Below, one piece after another: positions 1 to 11,718 of a stretch of DNA of 64,000 nt. The translations under genes were made by a program, and so were the position numbers. Under the pieces are notes generated by a model. It was not told the DNA's origin. It saw nothing but the letters and a program-made list of their open reading frames with translations, and did not search any database. Origin of the DNA: Euonymus europaeus (taxonomy: Eukaryota > Streptophyta > Magnoliopsida > Celastrales > Celastraceae). Location: positions 19,491,001-19,555,000 of the forward strand of contig OY756971.1 of the NCBI GenBank assembly GCA_963580455.1. Reading direction: 5' to 3'. Numbering within the stretch: the stretch's first letter is position 1; every line of letters starts with the position of its first letter.

Positions 1-56
1 AGAGGATAAACGAAAAAGAAGTGGATAATCAAATTTAGCAAGCATACCACAAAGAA

Positions 57-1139
57 TTAACTGTAGCCAGAACTATCTCCACCGGAACCTGAAGCCCCGC
101 CAACACTGGGGGTCAGTTTCTTCTTCCTTTCTTCCTCGTACTCAGAATCCTCGGTTGGCAGCTCAAACCTACATACGGGGCAAGAATTCCTGGAACCCAG
201 CCACGGCACAATGCAATCAACATGATACCCATGTCCACACGGCAACTTCGTTGCCGTTTCATCAAGATTAACCATATCCTTACATATAGCACAGAGCATA
301 ACTTCCTCGTCTGTTAGGATGTTCAACTTTGGCAGCCCTGAGATAGCAGATTTGGAGGCTGGTGGAGCCCCTCTCCTCCCTCCCTCGCTCTCCACCAGGT
401 TCTGCAGCAAGGCCTCATATCCAGCTGCATCTACGTAGTCCTCCGGATTTCCGACATAGCGGTCTGATTCTGGAACTTCAAATCGAAATTCAATTGAATT
501 ATCCTCCAGGCCCATCAGGATCTCTGCCCAATCAAGGATCCGGTTGCGCCCGCTCCTTCGACGGGTCGCGAAATCACGGAGCCGGAGCCGGAGGACATCT
601 TGACGGCTACGTCTCATATCTTCCACATCTTCGTCTCTGTTCTCTTCATTTTCATCATCTGATACTTCATTCACTTCCCCTCGTCCGTTGTCTTCCCCTT
701 CGCCTCTATTTTCTTGGTTCTCGTTCTCGTTCTCGATAGCACCATAGCCATCGTAGTAGTCTTCATCCTCATCATTGTCCCATCCATCAAGCTCAATTCT
801 GAGAAAATCTTCACCACGCTGATGATCCTGAGGCGGCGGCGGCGCGTCCTCATCATGGGCCGCCTGCGCGATTAACCGGAGCACCTGGAGGAAGTGCAAA
901 CCAAATGAAGGATCTTCCGCCTGATCGGATGTTACAGAAGGCAGAGCCGACGGAGGAGGTGAGGTGGCTGGGATTGTCTCGATGAAACCATTCTTGCACT
1001 CGCGGCAGATAACGTCTGGCAGATTGGCTAGGGTTTCGACAGCTACGCGCTTGTTACAGTTATGGCACCAGTACTCCGACCCCTCCACCCCTTCTTCGGA
1101 TAGGGCGGAGGCCTGGGTGTGCGACGGGGAATCGGCCAT
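57..1139 (-). CDS. RING-H2 E3 ubiquitin ligase with N-terminal zinc ribbon
   Basis: The product is a 360-residue, single-exon protein expected to act as a RING-type E3 ubiquitin ligase, recruiting an E2 and transferring ubiquitin to an unknown substrate. Near the N-terminus a CX2C-X16-CX2C zinc ribbon is visible (Cys25, 28, 45, 48). A very acidic middle follows (many Glu/Asp/Asn, about residues 105-180). Near the C-terminus is a complete RING-H2 (C283, C286, C301, H303, H306, C309, C320, C323) with the Trp of PWL before the last cysteine pair. This is the layout of plant RING1-like/CIP8-like proteins; I cannot choose an orthologue. The frame stays open upstream to 1316, but the ATG at 1139 (MADSPS) is chosen because the extra 59 residues are unlike the family and look like 5' leader. 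The tail is Gly/Ser-rich. All zinc ligands are intact. Confidence 0.9.
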   Translation of the reverse strand: MADSPSHTQASALSEEGVEGSEYWCHNCNKRVAVETLANLPDVICRECKNGFIETIPATSPPPSALPSVTSDQAEDPSFGLHFLQVLRLIAQAAHDEDAPPPPQDHQRGEDFLRIELDGWDNDEDEDYYDGYGAIENENENQENRGEGEDNGRGEVNEVSDDENEENRDEDVEDMRRSRQDVLRLRLRDFATRRRSGRNRILDWAEILMGLEDNSIEFRFEVPESDRYVGNPEDYVDAAGYEALLQNLVESEGGRRGAPPASKSAISGLPKLNILTDEEVMLCAICKDMVNLDETATKLPCGHGYHVDCIVPWLGSRNSCPVCRFELPTEDSEYEEERKKKLTPSVGGASGSGGDSSGYS

Positions 1140-1375
1140 GGTATCTCGGTTCAGTGTCGATACCGCCAAATACGATAGAGAAGGGTAGGAAATAGGGAGG
1201 AAAATATGTATGTACGCGTGTGGCCCATGTATACGTCGGCTTGTTGAAGCTTCCGTTCTGTTTTTGAGTAACAGCGACTTAAAAAAAAATCTCCAATAAG
1301 ATTCCTTTTCCGTCACAAATCAAAATTAATATTAGATTCCACCTGATATGGCCAAAGTGGTCCATCCAATAAGAT

Positions 1376-2028
1376 TGTGACACGTGTATAAAGTTCACCT
1401 CGGATGATCGGCTTAACGCCTTGCTGGACCGACCAACCTGGAGTATTATTGTTCGGTCGGTCGGCCAACTTCGCTTCTACAAGTCCCGCGTAGGACGGTG
1501 GTAAGCTCGGTCAGTCATCTTCTACTGGTCGACCGGGTCTTCAACAATTAGTTGGAGACGTTGTCACTTGGGCACATAGGTCGGTCGGTCATCCCTAGTC
1601 AATGGGATGGTCGGTCGGCCATTGCCGGATCCAAACTAGATCCATTCCTTCTTTAAGGAGTCTTAATCCTACAAGGAATAGAGACCCAAAAGGACTACAA
1701 CTTCGACAAATGCGCTCAGATAAGAAAGAGAGGAGTTTCATTCCTAAGAGAATAAGAACTCTGTAAATCTATATAAAAGAAGGCTCACACATCAGGTAAA
1801 TTTTTACGTCACAACTAGCATTACTGTTGCTTAAGTTGAGAGAGCTCTCCGAGACCGAGCCCTCCCAACTCAGAATTACCTAACTGACTTGAGCGTCGGA
1901 GCGGGCCCCCCGAACTAACTCGGGGTCCCTCTTAGCTTACGTTTGCTTACTGTGTAGGACATCCAGCTCAGCAATTTGGAGTCTGACCTGACTGATTGGT
2001 GTCCAGCTAGGACGGACAGTTTTTGGCA
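1376..2028 (+). repeat. Relic of a Ty3/gypsy-type LTR
   Basis: The stretch begins near TGTGACACGTG, has several GGTCGGTCGG-like repeats in its first half, a TATA box (TCTATATAAAAG at about 1768), and a GC-rich 3' part with TGACTTGAGCGTCGGAGCG. It ends in a sequence resembling an LTR end followed by TTTTTGGC, which in many plant gypsy elements begins the internal region. I see no internal coding region after it and no matching second LTR, so it is a solo or truncated LTR. The boundaries are approximate and I found no convincing target duplication. The GTCGGAGCG motif recurs in the LTR-like relic at 32220-32238. Confidence 0.55.
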
Positions 2029-2628
2029 TCATCACCACTCATACGAAAAAATTGAATCACATCCCTAATTTTTGACAAAACACGTATTGGAGATCAACAA
2101 GTGATAGTTTAGTTGTTTTTTTTTATTGTGTAAGGGAATGGAGAGTTATACAAGCTAGAGAGCAACCTCCATTTATATAATCCACCGGTTCATTAGACCT
2201 TCGTATTTGTATTGAATATTTCTCCTCTTTAATATAAAAAAAAAACACGTGTTTGAGTATATTTTATTATCCCTTTTATTATATAGTCAATTATATTATT
2301 ATTTTTATATTATCTTTGACAAAATTGACTCACTTCTCATCTTTATTATATAAAAAATCAAACATATTTACTTACGTTAATAAAATACTCCTAATATAAT
2401 CAACTCACCAAAATGTAAATGTGAGTCCGGAGACTCAATAACAATGAAAAAAAAATTGGTGACACAACTTTTTATATGTAATTGAAAATTTTGCATCAAC
2501 TTATTTCCTACACTCTGCACATTGACATGTTAAAAAAACCTTAATTAAAAAGGCATGTTTGATTAGATGGAAGTTGAAGAATGATCCAACGGCTGATATT
2601 TACGATAGGTATTATGTGGGCTCCTTTA
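2029..2628. other. AT-rich intergenic DNA, no feature seen
   Basis: Very AT-rich sequence with homopolymer runs and no open reading frame of note. I see no protein similarity, RNA gene or clear repeat boundary. Confidence 0.6.
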
Positions 2629-2965
2629 TTCGAGACTTTTTTTTCCCAATTATAGGGTTACTGTTTTAGAGTAAGTTAATCCAATATATAATCATATGGC
2701 ATTTAAATTTTTCCAAATTTATTTTTTGAGCAAAATCTATGTTTGATACTTTGATCTAAAGTTCTAAGAAATATTAAATATTAAATAGTTAATCTCCAAT
2801 TAATTAGTAATAATTTATGTCTATTCGAGACCTTATTCCAATTATAGGAATAATGTTTTACACAAAGTTTACTCCAATAAATAATAACATGGCATTTAAA
2901 TTTTTCCAAATTTATATTTTTTGCAAAATCTAAGTTTGATATAAAGTTCTAAGAAACATTAAACC
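2629..2965. repeat. Diverged tandem direct repeat, about 195-bp period
   Basis: Two copies begin with TTCGAGAC at 2629 and 2824. Both go on through an AATTATAGG block and the shared ATTTAAATTTTTCCAAATTTA, and both end in AAGTTCTAAGAAA followed by an ATTAAA-like block. The copies differ by many substitutions and small gaps, so the duplication is old. No coding potential. Confidence 0.65.
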
Positions 2966-3339
2966 CAATGGTTTCATTAAGAAAACAATTTAAGTTTTAA
3001 CGGTTGGTTGTCATTTATCCAAAAAATGACCTCCAGTCATTCCCCTGACACATTACAATATGGGATCCGGTGGTGAGTCTTGGAATAAATCGACGTCTAA
3101 TACATGGCAAGCAAGGATGAGTTTACTCTAACCATTTGTTTGTTTTGCAAGATTTGTGCTTTGATCTTGTCCTAAATTCAAACACAAGCTGTTGAAATTC
3201 AAGAGTATCCGCAGATCCATGTTCGAAGAGCCTACTCTCATTGGATTTATTTATGAGACATGTCAAACAATTATGGAGCATTCTGCTAATAAGGTACTGA
3301 GTTTTTATCTAAATAAGATCAACGAAGTGCAGAAGATTA
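2966..3339. other. Intergenic, no feature seen
   Basis: Mixed-composition spacer. A few short frames are visible on both strands but none resembles a known protein. Nothing else is supported. Confidence 0.5.
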
Positions 3340-4880
3340 TTATGTCGTTAGTAACAATTTAAAATAACCTACAAATGTACAATTAATATATATAGTGAAT
3401 AAGTAAGAGTCGATCCCACAATGAGTGATGCTAATAGATATACAATCTTACACCTGAATATAATTGATACAAGGGGGGTTAAGTATTGCAATAGATAAAA
3501 ATTAAGACAAAGAAATTGACGTTAAGAACAAGAATGAGAATTATTGAAAACAATAGCTAAAACTCACTATCCACCACAAAACATTCAAACAATTTATAAG
3601 AAATAATAGAGTAACAATTTAAACAAGCATATGATGACAACATTCACAACAAGGTCATGGTCAAACTCAAGTTGTATGATTCTCTCTTAATTGCATGTAA
3701 AGTGTATGACGTCTACCTCATTACGTGTATTCTTAATTGAAATCTAGCATGGCATTTGCATCAATCAACAATCAAGAATCCAATAAGAGTAAAGAGAATA
3801 TGAATGTCACAAGAATCCTAATACATGGTATTTGTACTTAGGTATTCAAGAATTGATTTTTCATAATTCATTTTCAACTGAATTATATGTTGCAAGAAAG
3901 AACATATTCAACAAGGCAATTGACTATGTTCTACAACAATTAATTCTAATACATGCTTCAAAGTTAGCTACTCAAAGAAACACAATATTAGAACTCACAT
4001 AACATGGAAAAATCAAAATCATCATGCTTGTAGAAATTGAAATCCACACAACTTATAAAATTGAAAGCATGCTTAGGGCTTCAAGACAAGCCCTAACTAA
4101 CAAGAGTTTAGTTACACATAACCAAATAAAACATGAAATATAAAAACATAATTACAAACACAAGCCTTGTTTTCTTCTTTTCCTTCTCCTCTTTTTGCTT
4201 CCAATCCTTCTCCTTCTTTCCTTCTTGTCTCCAAGCTCCCCCTCCTAGCTCCTACTCCTCTCTATTTATAGAGAAAATGAGCACATAGTGGAGGAGTTAG
4301 TGCCATCTTTTGGTGGTGGATTGTCCATCAAATTGGTGTGGTGGATTGTCCACTCTTTGAATGAAAATGGTATCATCAATGACATCAACATCCAATTACA
4401 CACTAATCTTGTAACTACATTCTGGGCCTAAACGAAGCCTATTATGAACTCAAACCCTTCATCAATAATGTAGATACAAATGTGTAGATAATTATGGGTT
4501 TTTGAATCACTCAATTTGGATATCAGACGCTCAAGTTATGGGCTTCTAAAGGTCTGGTCTGCAAACAGAAATTCTGCTCCGGATATAACTTCCAAACTTG
4601 ACTTTGAGGCAACCTTTAGAGGCCCAAATGAACTCCGATTTCTGTGAACCAATACTTCCTGAAAAGCTTGAAGTGTCCTCTAAACATTTGCTGAAGATCA
4701 AATCTCATTCCGATAGCTCTTACTAGTTCTTAACCTGCAAAACATCCAAGAAGATCTTAAGTACAATAATCTTGAAAATTCAGCTTTTAAGCACAATTTC
4801 TTGGCATTGCTTTGGTAGTATTTTATCACTTTAAGAACGTACATTCTGGAACTTATCAAAGATCATGGAGTTTATGAGAC
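3340..4880. repeat. Probable non-coding dispersed repeat, class unknown
   Basis: The start region has the phrase AGTCGATCCCACAATGAGTG, which I associate with a family of plant non-coding repeats. The segment later has a TATA-like CTATTTATAGAG near 4262. It carries no protein-coding frame. It may be a non-autonomous LTR-type element or LARD-like remnant, but I could not find paired termini or a target duplication. A copy-number search in the host genome would decide. Confidence 0.35.
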
Positions 4881-5198
4881 TATGTTCTTAGTTTCTCTCA
4901 ACAACATTTTCAGTTATTGTGCATGACTAGAGAGATGAGATCAAGGAACTCTCGCACCTCCACGTCCACGAAGACCTCCAAAGCCATTCATGAAGCCCGA
5001 TCCAAAAGTCATTACCTTTTATTGTGCAAAGTCAAGTGTAGTAATCTGTCTTCAAGAATGTCCACTAAGTGTAAGTGCCATATTTTCTAAGGGAATGATG
5101 AACAAAATGCACGTCATGCCCCAACAATCTTAGAGAACGAATTCAACGAATTCCATAGTCCAAGTTAATCACAAGTGATCCACCATCACACATAGTCC
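4881..5198. other. Spacer at the gypsy insertion site
   Basis: Pre-insertion host DNA immediately left of the gypsy element. I see no gene here. It continues on the far side of the element after 9899, with the same five bases TCATT at both junctions. Confidence 0.5.
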
Positions 5199-5203
5199 TC
5201 ATT

Positions 5204-5398
5204 TGATGCAGGACTCTGTCTGATATATTTTGGGTTGTGTTGGGCCTTATCCTTTTCGTTTCTTTTTGGACTTCTTTAGTCATGTTTATTTACTTTGGCA
5301 TGTAACTGAACAGAAGCTATTAGCTATTTTCTCATTAAAAATATCAGTTTCATCGAGGGTTTCCCTCAGTAGTTTGTTCACGTTTTTGGGTTGCGTCA
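5204..5398 (+). repeat. 5' LTR of the gypsy element
   Basis: 195 bp, TG...CA termini, preceded by TCATT and followed after two bases by the primer-binding site. It matches the 3' LTR at 9700-9894 in length and in all but 8 positions. Confidence 0.95.
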
Positions 5399-5400
5399 AG

Positions 5401-5412
5401 TGGTATCAGAGG
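5401..5412 (+). promoter_or_regulatory. tRNA-iMet primer-binding site
   Basis: TGGTATCAGAGG two bases after the LTR end. TGGTATCAGAGC is the usual plant site complementary to the 3' end of initiator methionine tRNA, used to prime minus-strand DNA; the last base differs here. Confidence 0.85.
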
Positions 5413-5431
5413 CGGTAAGCCGAGGTCTCTC

Positions 5432-6659
5432 ATGGCACGTTCAAACGATCCTCAAAACAACCGTCCTGATGACGTTGATCATATGGCACAAGCATTATCT
5501 TCGGAGGCGATCGCTGAGATTACTGTGGAAGCAGCTAAGGCGGGCGTGCAACAAGATGTTGGTTCTCAATTATTAGAGCTACGTCGTACTATAGAGGAGT
5601 TAACTCGGCTTGTTGTTCAACACGACAACAGGGGTAGAATTCCACAGCATGGAGAACGCCTTGAGGGCACACCTTAAGATCTCAAACTTACGAGACAACC
5701 ACCTGAAAGGAACCAAGGTGTTTTGACTAGTGATTCTAAAGAGGAAGATGAGTCATGGGTCCATGGAGGTGGAGCATTTGAGGGGTGTGGCAGGAGGTCA
5801 GATTATAAAAATTTTATGGTTATCAAGGACTTTAATGACTACTTACACATTGAAGAATTCCTAGATTGGGTCACTAAAGTGGAGAATTTCTTTGACTTTA
5901 TGGAGATTTTTGAAGCACAGCGGGTGAAGCTGGTTGCTTTCAAGTTGAAGAGTGATGTGTCTGCTTGGTGGCAACAAATACAAAATCGACGAAATATTGC
6001 TGGAAAGTCGCTTTTTAAATCTTCACGGAGAATGAAGAGGATGTTGGAAGAATAGTATTTACCACCAGATTATAGGCAACAACTATATCTGAAGTATCAG
6101 AATTGTAGACAACAGGGGCACAACATGGATGAGTATACTGCAAAATTTAACAGACTTTGTGCTAGAAACAATTTGGATGAACTGGAGTTCCGCACCGTTG
6201 CCAAGTATATTGGAGGGTTGCTTCAAGACATCTTTGATGAGTTATCTTTGCAAACAATCTGGAGTGTAAATAAAGCAGTTATGAAGGCCAAAAAATTAGA
6301 AGAGCGGAATCAACAACGGTCTGCCAATAAAGCAAACCGACACTCCACTAAATTCCAGAGTGGCTACAGTCGAGGATCACAGCATAGTCTTGGAGACAAT
6401 AAACAAAAGCCTTGGGTTGTTAAGAATAACTCTACTGGAGTTACTGATAAAACCAGATTTGGAGCATGAAGCAGCAATCGGCAGACAAAACAACCAGCAA
6501 CACAACCACAACAACCACAACAACCCCTATACTCGACCCATGTTTGATAAGTGTTTAAAGTGTGGCATGGCCGGACATCGATCTAGTGACTGTCATGGTA
6601 GAAAAGATAAGCACGTGGCACTGATTACTACTGAAGAGGATAGTAGGGAGATTGTTTGA
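5432..6659 (+). pseudogene. gag remnant of the gypsy element (retrotransposon capsid)
   Basis: Gag-like protein is spread over at least four pieces in different frames (5432-5677, 5723-6055, 6125-6469, and the 3' part of 6360-6659). The second and third pieces hold the retrotransposon gag region, recognisable by the SAWWQQ-type segment and the DEYTAKFNRL motif. The last piece has a single CCHC zinc knuckle (CLKCGMAGHRSSDC, CX2CX4HX4C) at about 6553-6594. At least one stop at 5675-5677 and further frame changes break it, so no full Gag can be made. Confidence 0.85.
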
Positions 6660-6723
6660 CTATTGAAGGGGGTTCAGATGAAAAAGCTTTGGAGTTAGAG
6701 GCAAATGAAGCGGAACTCTTGAA

Positions 6724-7110
6724 TTGAATTATTCAGAAAATTCTCTTGGAAAGGTTTGCAATGTAATCATTGACAGTGGCAGCAGTGAGAACATTGTTTC
6801 TAAAGCTTTAGTGGATGCGATGAGATTATCAACCGAGAGGCACTCTGCACCTTATAAGATCGATTGGATTAAAAAAGGGATTGAGACTCGAGTAACTCAG
6901 GTTTGTCGAGTCCCTTTCTCTATAGGCAAGTATTATCGAAGTGATGTTGTGTGCGATGTTGTGGACATGGATGCTTGTCATGTTCTACTAGGGAGACCGT
7001 GGCAATATGATGTTGATGCCATCCATAGAGGGAAAGACAATGTGTATGAGTTTTGGTGGGCTGGTAAGAAGGTTCGGTTGGTACCCCTCAATACAAAAAA
7101 AAGAGTTTGA
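6724..7110 (+). pseudogene. Retroviral-type aspartic protease remnant
   Basis: The active-site motif IDSGSSEN is visible near the start of this piece, followed by a conserved LLGRPW motif about 80 residues later, as in plant gypsy proteases. The piece is open for 128 residues but is out of frame with what precedes and follows it. Confidence 0.8.
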
Positions 7111-8715
7111 AGAAAGAAGGCAAGAGTTTCCTTACTATTGTGCAACATCAGGAGGCTTGTGAGGGTTGTAAGAAACTTGATGAAAAAGGTGGTCCTATTT
7201 TGGACGTTCCAGATGCACTTCAGTTAATTTTATCTGAATTCATTAACATTATGCCTTCAGATATGCCAGATGGCTTACCACCCATGCGGGAGTTCAACAC
7301 TGTATTGATCTCATGCCTGGGGCAAGTTTGCCTAACTTACCCCACTACCATATGAGTTCGAAAGAGCATGCTCTCCTTCAAGCATAGATTGATGATTTGC
7401 TTAAAAAAGGGTTTATTCGCGAAAGCAAAAGCCCGTGTGTAGTCCCTGCTTGATTGGTCCCTAAGAAGGACGACAACTAGTGTATGTGTGTCTATAGCAG
7501 AAAAATCAACCACATTACAGTGAAGTATTTCTTTCCCATACCAAGGTTTCAGGATCTGTTAGACCAATTGGAAGGTGCTAAAATATTTTCCAAGATTGAT
7601 TCCGCAGTGGCTATCATCAAATCAGAGTTCGGCCTGGTGATGAGTGGAAGACAACCTTTAAAACAAAGGAGGGTCTCTAAGAATGGCTAGTCATGCCATT
7701 TGGGCTATCGAATGCACCAAGTACCTTCATGCGTTTGATGAACCAGGTGCTTAAACCTTTTTCTTGCAAGTTTCTACAGCCCAATTTAGTGTTCCTGGGG
7801 TTTGTAGTTGGCGCGGATGGTTTGCACGTTGATGCTGCCAAAGTGAAGGCTATTCAAGAATTACCTATTCCCAAAACAATGAGTGAAGTCCGTAGCTTCC
7901 ATGGACTTGATAAATTCTATCAAAGATTTATTCCAAACTTTAGCAGTATAGCTGCACTAATTACGGAGTGTATGAAGAAAGGAAAATTTATTTGGGGCGA
8001 CGAGCAGGCTGCTAGTTTTGCTCTTTTGAAGGAGAAGTTTTCCACTGCTCTTGTCTTTGCTCTGCCGAATTTTGACAAGGTTTTTGAAGTTGATTGCGAT
8101 GCTTCTAGTCGCGACATTGGCGCAGTCCTTTCTCAAGAGGGCAACCCAATTGAATATTTCAGCGAAAAATTAAATGAGGCACGACAAAAAATGGTCTACC
8201 TACGACCAAGAATTTTATGCAGTTTTTGGGTCCTTCGGCAATGGGAACACTACTTAATCCACAAAGAGTTTGTTCTCTTCAGTGATCATCAAGCTTTGCG
8301 GTACCTTAATAATCAACAACACTTGAACAAGATCCATGCCAGGTTGGCTAGCTATATGCAAAAGTTCACATTTGTGATGGAACACAAATCCGAGCAACAA
8401 AATAAAGTCGCTGATGCACTCAGTAGGCGTGCCACGCTGTTGGTTACATTAGCTACTAAAATTACAGGCTTTGAATGCTTGCGCGAGTTATATGCCACTA
8501 ATGAGGATTTTGGACACATTTGGGACCAGTGCCTTCACTATCAAAATCCAGGTGACTTTTTCATCCATGATGACTATTTATTTAAAGCTAATCATTTATG
8601 TATCCCTCACAGTTCCTTGAGGGAACAAATTATTCGTGAGTTGCATGGCGGCGGACTTAGTGAGCATGTTGGCAGAGACAAAACCAAGGCGTTCGTCGAA
8701 GAGCGCTATTTCTAG
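7107..8715 (+). pseudogene. Reverse transcriptase / RNase H remnant lacking the YxDD box
   Basis: RT blocks are visible in several frames: the PPMRxF entry region, a KKGFIRES block, FSKID, and the MPFGLSNAPSTFMRLMNQV block at 7693-7750. Directly after that block the sequence jumps to LVFLGFVV, which normally lies some 40-45 residues further on. The missing part is the one that carries the catalytic Y/FxDD. The RNase H part is well preserved to 8715 (FEVDCDASSRDIGAVL, FSDHQALRYL, VADALSRR). Stops occur at 7355, 7453 and 7690 regions. The element therefore cannot encode active RT. Confidence 0.88.
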
Positions 8716-9700
8716 CCCAATTTGAATGGTGATGTGCAAAAAATCGTGGCTCGCTATCGAGTTTGTCAAGAAGCCAAAGGGCAATCCCAAAATACGGGTT
8801 TATACATGCCATTACCTGTGCCAACTACCATCTGGTTTGATTTATCAGTGGATTTCATTCTTGGTCTACCCCGTACGTGTGCTGGCCGTGATTCTATCAT
8901 GGTTATCGTTGATAGATTTTCAAAAATGGCAGATTTTGTGGCATATAAGAAGACTGATGATGTTTCCAATGTCACCAATCTGTTCTTTCGAAAAATTATT
9001 GGTTTGCATGGCATTCCTATGACAATCACCACTGGTCGTGATGTCAAATTTCTCAGCAATATCTGGAAGCATTTGTAGGATAAATTTGGGACAAAGCTTC
9101 AGTTTAGTAGTGTTTTTCATCCTCAAACGGACGGGCAAACCGAAGTGGTTAACCATACCTTCGGTAATACGCTCCGCTGTGTTTGTGGAGATAAGCAGCG
9201 CACTTGGGAGGCGGTTCTTCCTCAAGTTGAGTTTGCGTACAACAGTATGGTTAACCGCTCTACTGGAAAACCACCCTTTGAGATTTTCTATACTGTGCCT
9301 CCCTCTCATGTTCTTGATCTGCCAGTTGTGGTGTATGAGCATAAAACCTCTGATGATGATATCATGTCTTGGATGCAGTATATTCATGCCCAAGTTCGAG
9401 AACATTTGGAAGTTGCTGCAGATGGCCATAGGCGTGCAAAGTTGTTCCATGAAGGTTATTTGGTTATGGCTTACCTGAGTAAGAATAGATTTCTTGGTCA
9501 TCGCGGCAAATTGGATAAACGGAGGTAAGGTCCCTTTCGCGTGACTCGCCACATCAATGACAATACCTATATCCTTCAACTGTCAAACAGCTGGAATATT
9601 TCCAACACTTTCAACATTGTTGACTTAGTTACCTATCAAGCTGATGAGCCTTTATATCCAGTTAACTCAGAGACGAGTTCGCTTTCAAGTGCGGGGGACT
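8600..9700 (+). pseudogene. Integrase remnant of the gypsy element
   Basis: The stretch starts with the integrase zinc-binding region (around 8640-8790, with a stop at 8713-8715) and goes on to the catalytic core, with DLSVDFILGLPR around 8840 and the HPQTDGQTEVVNHTFG block around 9120. The second catalytic Asp, normally in an SDRD-type context, is replaced: the sequence reads TTGRDVKF. A further stop follows near 9078. The C-terminal part has a GPFRVTRH-type segment and an ISNTFNIVDL segment, typical of gypsy integrase tails. Confidence 0.85.
9686..9699 (+). promoter_or_regulatory. Polypurine tract of the gypsy element
   Basis: AAGTGCGGGGGAC lies immediately before the 3' LTR, at the expected place for plus-strand priming. 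Confidence 0.7.
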
Positions 9701-9894
9701 GATGCAGGGCTCTGTCTGATATATTTTGGGCTGTGTTGGGCCTTATCCTTTTTGTTTCTTTTTGGACTTCTTTAGTTATGTTTAGTTACTTTGGCATGTA
9801 ACTGAACAGAAGCTATTAACTATTTTCTCATTAAAAATATCAGTTTCATCGAGGGTTTCCCTCAGCAGTTTGTTCACGTTTTCGGGTTGCGTCA
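9700..9894 (+). repeat. 3' LTR of the gypsy element
   Basis: 195 bp, TG...CA, 8 mismatches to the 5' LTR; followed directly by the TCATT target duplication. Confidence 0.95.
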
Positions 9895-9899
9895 TCATT

Positions 9900-10695
9900 T
9901 TTATGGATAGTGGTCGAGTAACACAAAAAATTAAGACACCACACAAAACCACATGATATATCTTCCACTCTTAGAGAAGTTAAGATCATGTCCTACATCT
10001 CAAAACTTTTTTCTTTCTTAGGATGACTTTGGTCAATTATCCTTTTACTTACCTCCCAACTTAGTTCAAACTTTTGGATAGTAGCCTCTGCGACTATTCT
10101 TACTTTTAGCTTGTGAAACACATTTTTTTCACACACTCCGATCAGTCCGATGTATCATCAATGAAAATTTATTATATTTCAAAATGTATTATTTTTTAGC
10201 CATCTCAATAGAATCTTATATTTTGGTGTTTGATTTCTACTATTGTTCATAATGACGCATAAAAATTATTAAAGTCCTTTTCATTAAGACAAACCCCGAA
10301 TCAAGTGATTTATGTTTTCCAAACTAAACAAAAATTGTCCAATAGAATGATTTGAATCAAAGCACATTTTCTAAGCATTCTTTAGACTGACAAGTTCTGA
10401 CATACTCGTAATTTCTCAGTCATTATAACCAACCACTCCTGCCACATCATCAAGAGTGTCCAATAGATTTGATCTTTTTCCCTATTAAAAGCAACCAAAA
10501 AACTGTTAAGGCTTAGTCTGTATTAAAATAAATGGGCTTAATTTGTACTGAACCAACATCAGCCTATTAATTCAGGCCCAACATTGATTTGCTCAAAGGC
10601 TCAAGTCGAGCTAGTAGAAACGTTCAACGATGTTTGGCGATCGGGCTTTCTTGACCCAAGCGAGACTTCGCCCATAGACCATAGTTGGACACTAG
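9900..10695. other. Intergenic, no feature seen
   Basis: Host DNA continuing from the insertion site. AT-rich, with no open frame or repeat boundary that I can support. Confidence 0.5.
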
Positions 10696-11220
10696 TGGTA
10701 TGTTTGGTTGTGAGAATGGAGGTGAAATAAGAGTATTTTATGGAATGAGGATTCCCATTCCATCATTTGGTACAAATTTTTTTTGAGGGAATGCTCCATT
10801 CCATTCCCTCATCTCTCTCTCATGAATTTTCATTCCCACATTTTTATGTGGTAATGAACCATTCCATGTGGAATAGAGGACAAAATGTCCTCAATTAAAT
10901 ATTAATTAATGTATTTTAATAAATTAATATAAATTAATATATTTTATTTTATTTTAATTTGTTAATTTTGATTCCATTTTGTTTAATTTTGACTCCATTT
11001 TGTTTTAATTTGTTAATTTTGACTTCATTTTATTTTAATTTATTAATTATATATAATTATAAATGCACAAATAAAATATATTGATTATACATAATTATAA
11101 AAAGGACATAATAGACAAAACACAATTCCATTCTCATTCCCGGTTTTTATACATACCAAACGTGAGAATCAAAATCTCATTCCCACTTCCATTCTCATTC
11201 TCATTCCCTCTCAAACCATT
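10696..11220. repeat. MITE-like AT-rich element with GGAATG/CATTCC-rich ends
   Basis: Both ends are dense in short CATTCC/GGAATG blocks and TTTGGT(A/T) phrases (GGTATGTTTGGTTG at about 10698; CATACCAAACG at about 11153), with an AT-only core in which TTTTAATTTGTTAATTTTGA is repeated about three times (10955-11040). The look is that of a non-autonomous DNA element, but I could not align clean terminal inverted repeats or a target duplication. Confidence 0.4.
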
Positions 11221-11718
11221 CTAAAAACCTAATGACCTGTAGGACCATCCATATCCATGAAAAGTTAAAACGAACAGTTTGTATAGGTCAATCTAGAACT
11301 TTTACCCGTCAAGATGAGAGCAAAACCCAATAACATTGGGTCCGTTTAGCACTCAGTTCACTGCTGTGCGAACGGAGTTTGCTGGAGTCGCGCCGGCGTT
11401 GGAGTATCAGATTGTCATTTGGTGTTCAGGTGCAACAAGCCTCAACCTGCCCAAGTCGCGTCCAGAGGAGCAGCTGGCCTGACTTCCTTCGACTGATACC
11501 TCGGTTTGACGAAACAGCCGTTCGCACTGTTACAAGGCGGGACTTTTTACTCGCATGCCTTTCCGTAAATCAGTAATCCCAAAATCGCCCTTACTAACCC
11601 TAATCCACAATTCGCGCATTTCACACATTTCATCTCTTTCACCCTTGTTTTCTCTAGACGACCAGCAACGGAGCCATCGAGTTGTCTTCGATCCACTTTT
11701 TCTCCACTCAAATAAGCT

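Larger units (their letters stand above)
5199..9899 (+). mobile_element. Full-length but defective Ty3/gypsy retrotransposon with TSD
   Basis: The element proper runs 5204-9894 (4691 bp) and is flanked by an identical 5-bp target duplication TCATT (5199-5203 and 9895-9899). It has two 195-bp LTRs (TGATGCAGG...TTGCGTCA), a primer-binding site matching the 3' end of initiator tRNA-Met just inside the left LTR, a purine tract before the right LTR, and gag, protease, RT/RNase H and integrase in gypsy order. All coding parts are broken by stops and frame changes. The RT lacks the segment that should hold the Y/FxDD catalytic box. I count 8 mismatches between the LTRs, seven of them transitions, giving about 96 percent identity: a fairly recent insertion. 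Order and tail resemble plant chromovirus-type elements, but clade assignment needs a phylogeny. Confidence 0.93.

Noticed and set aside
362..739. Open frame on the plus strand across the RING gene
   Set aside because: It is antisense to the acidic, codon-biased middle of the RING gene and resembles nothing; a shadow of that gene.
4930..5160. RGRGG-like and KYG-like words on the minus strand suggesting a Copia gag
   Set aside because: The order of the two motifs is wrong for Copia gag, and stops interrupt; not reported as a retrotransposon.
8920..9579. 219-residue open frame on the minus strand
   Set aside because: Antisense to the gypsy integrase region; no similarity and explained by the codon use of the sense frame.
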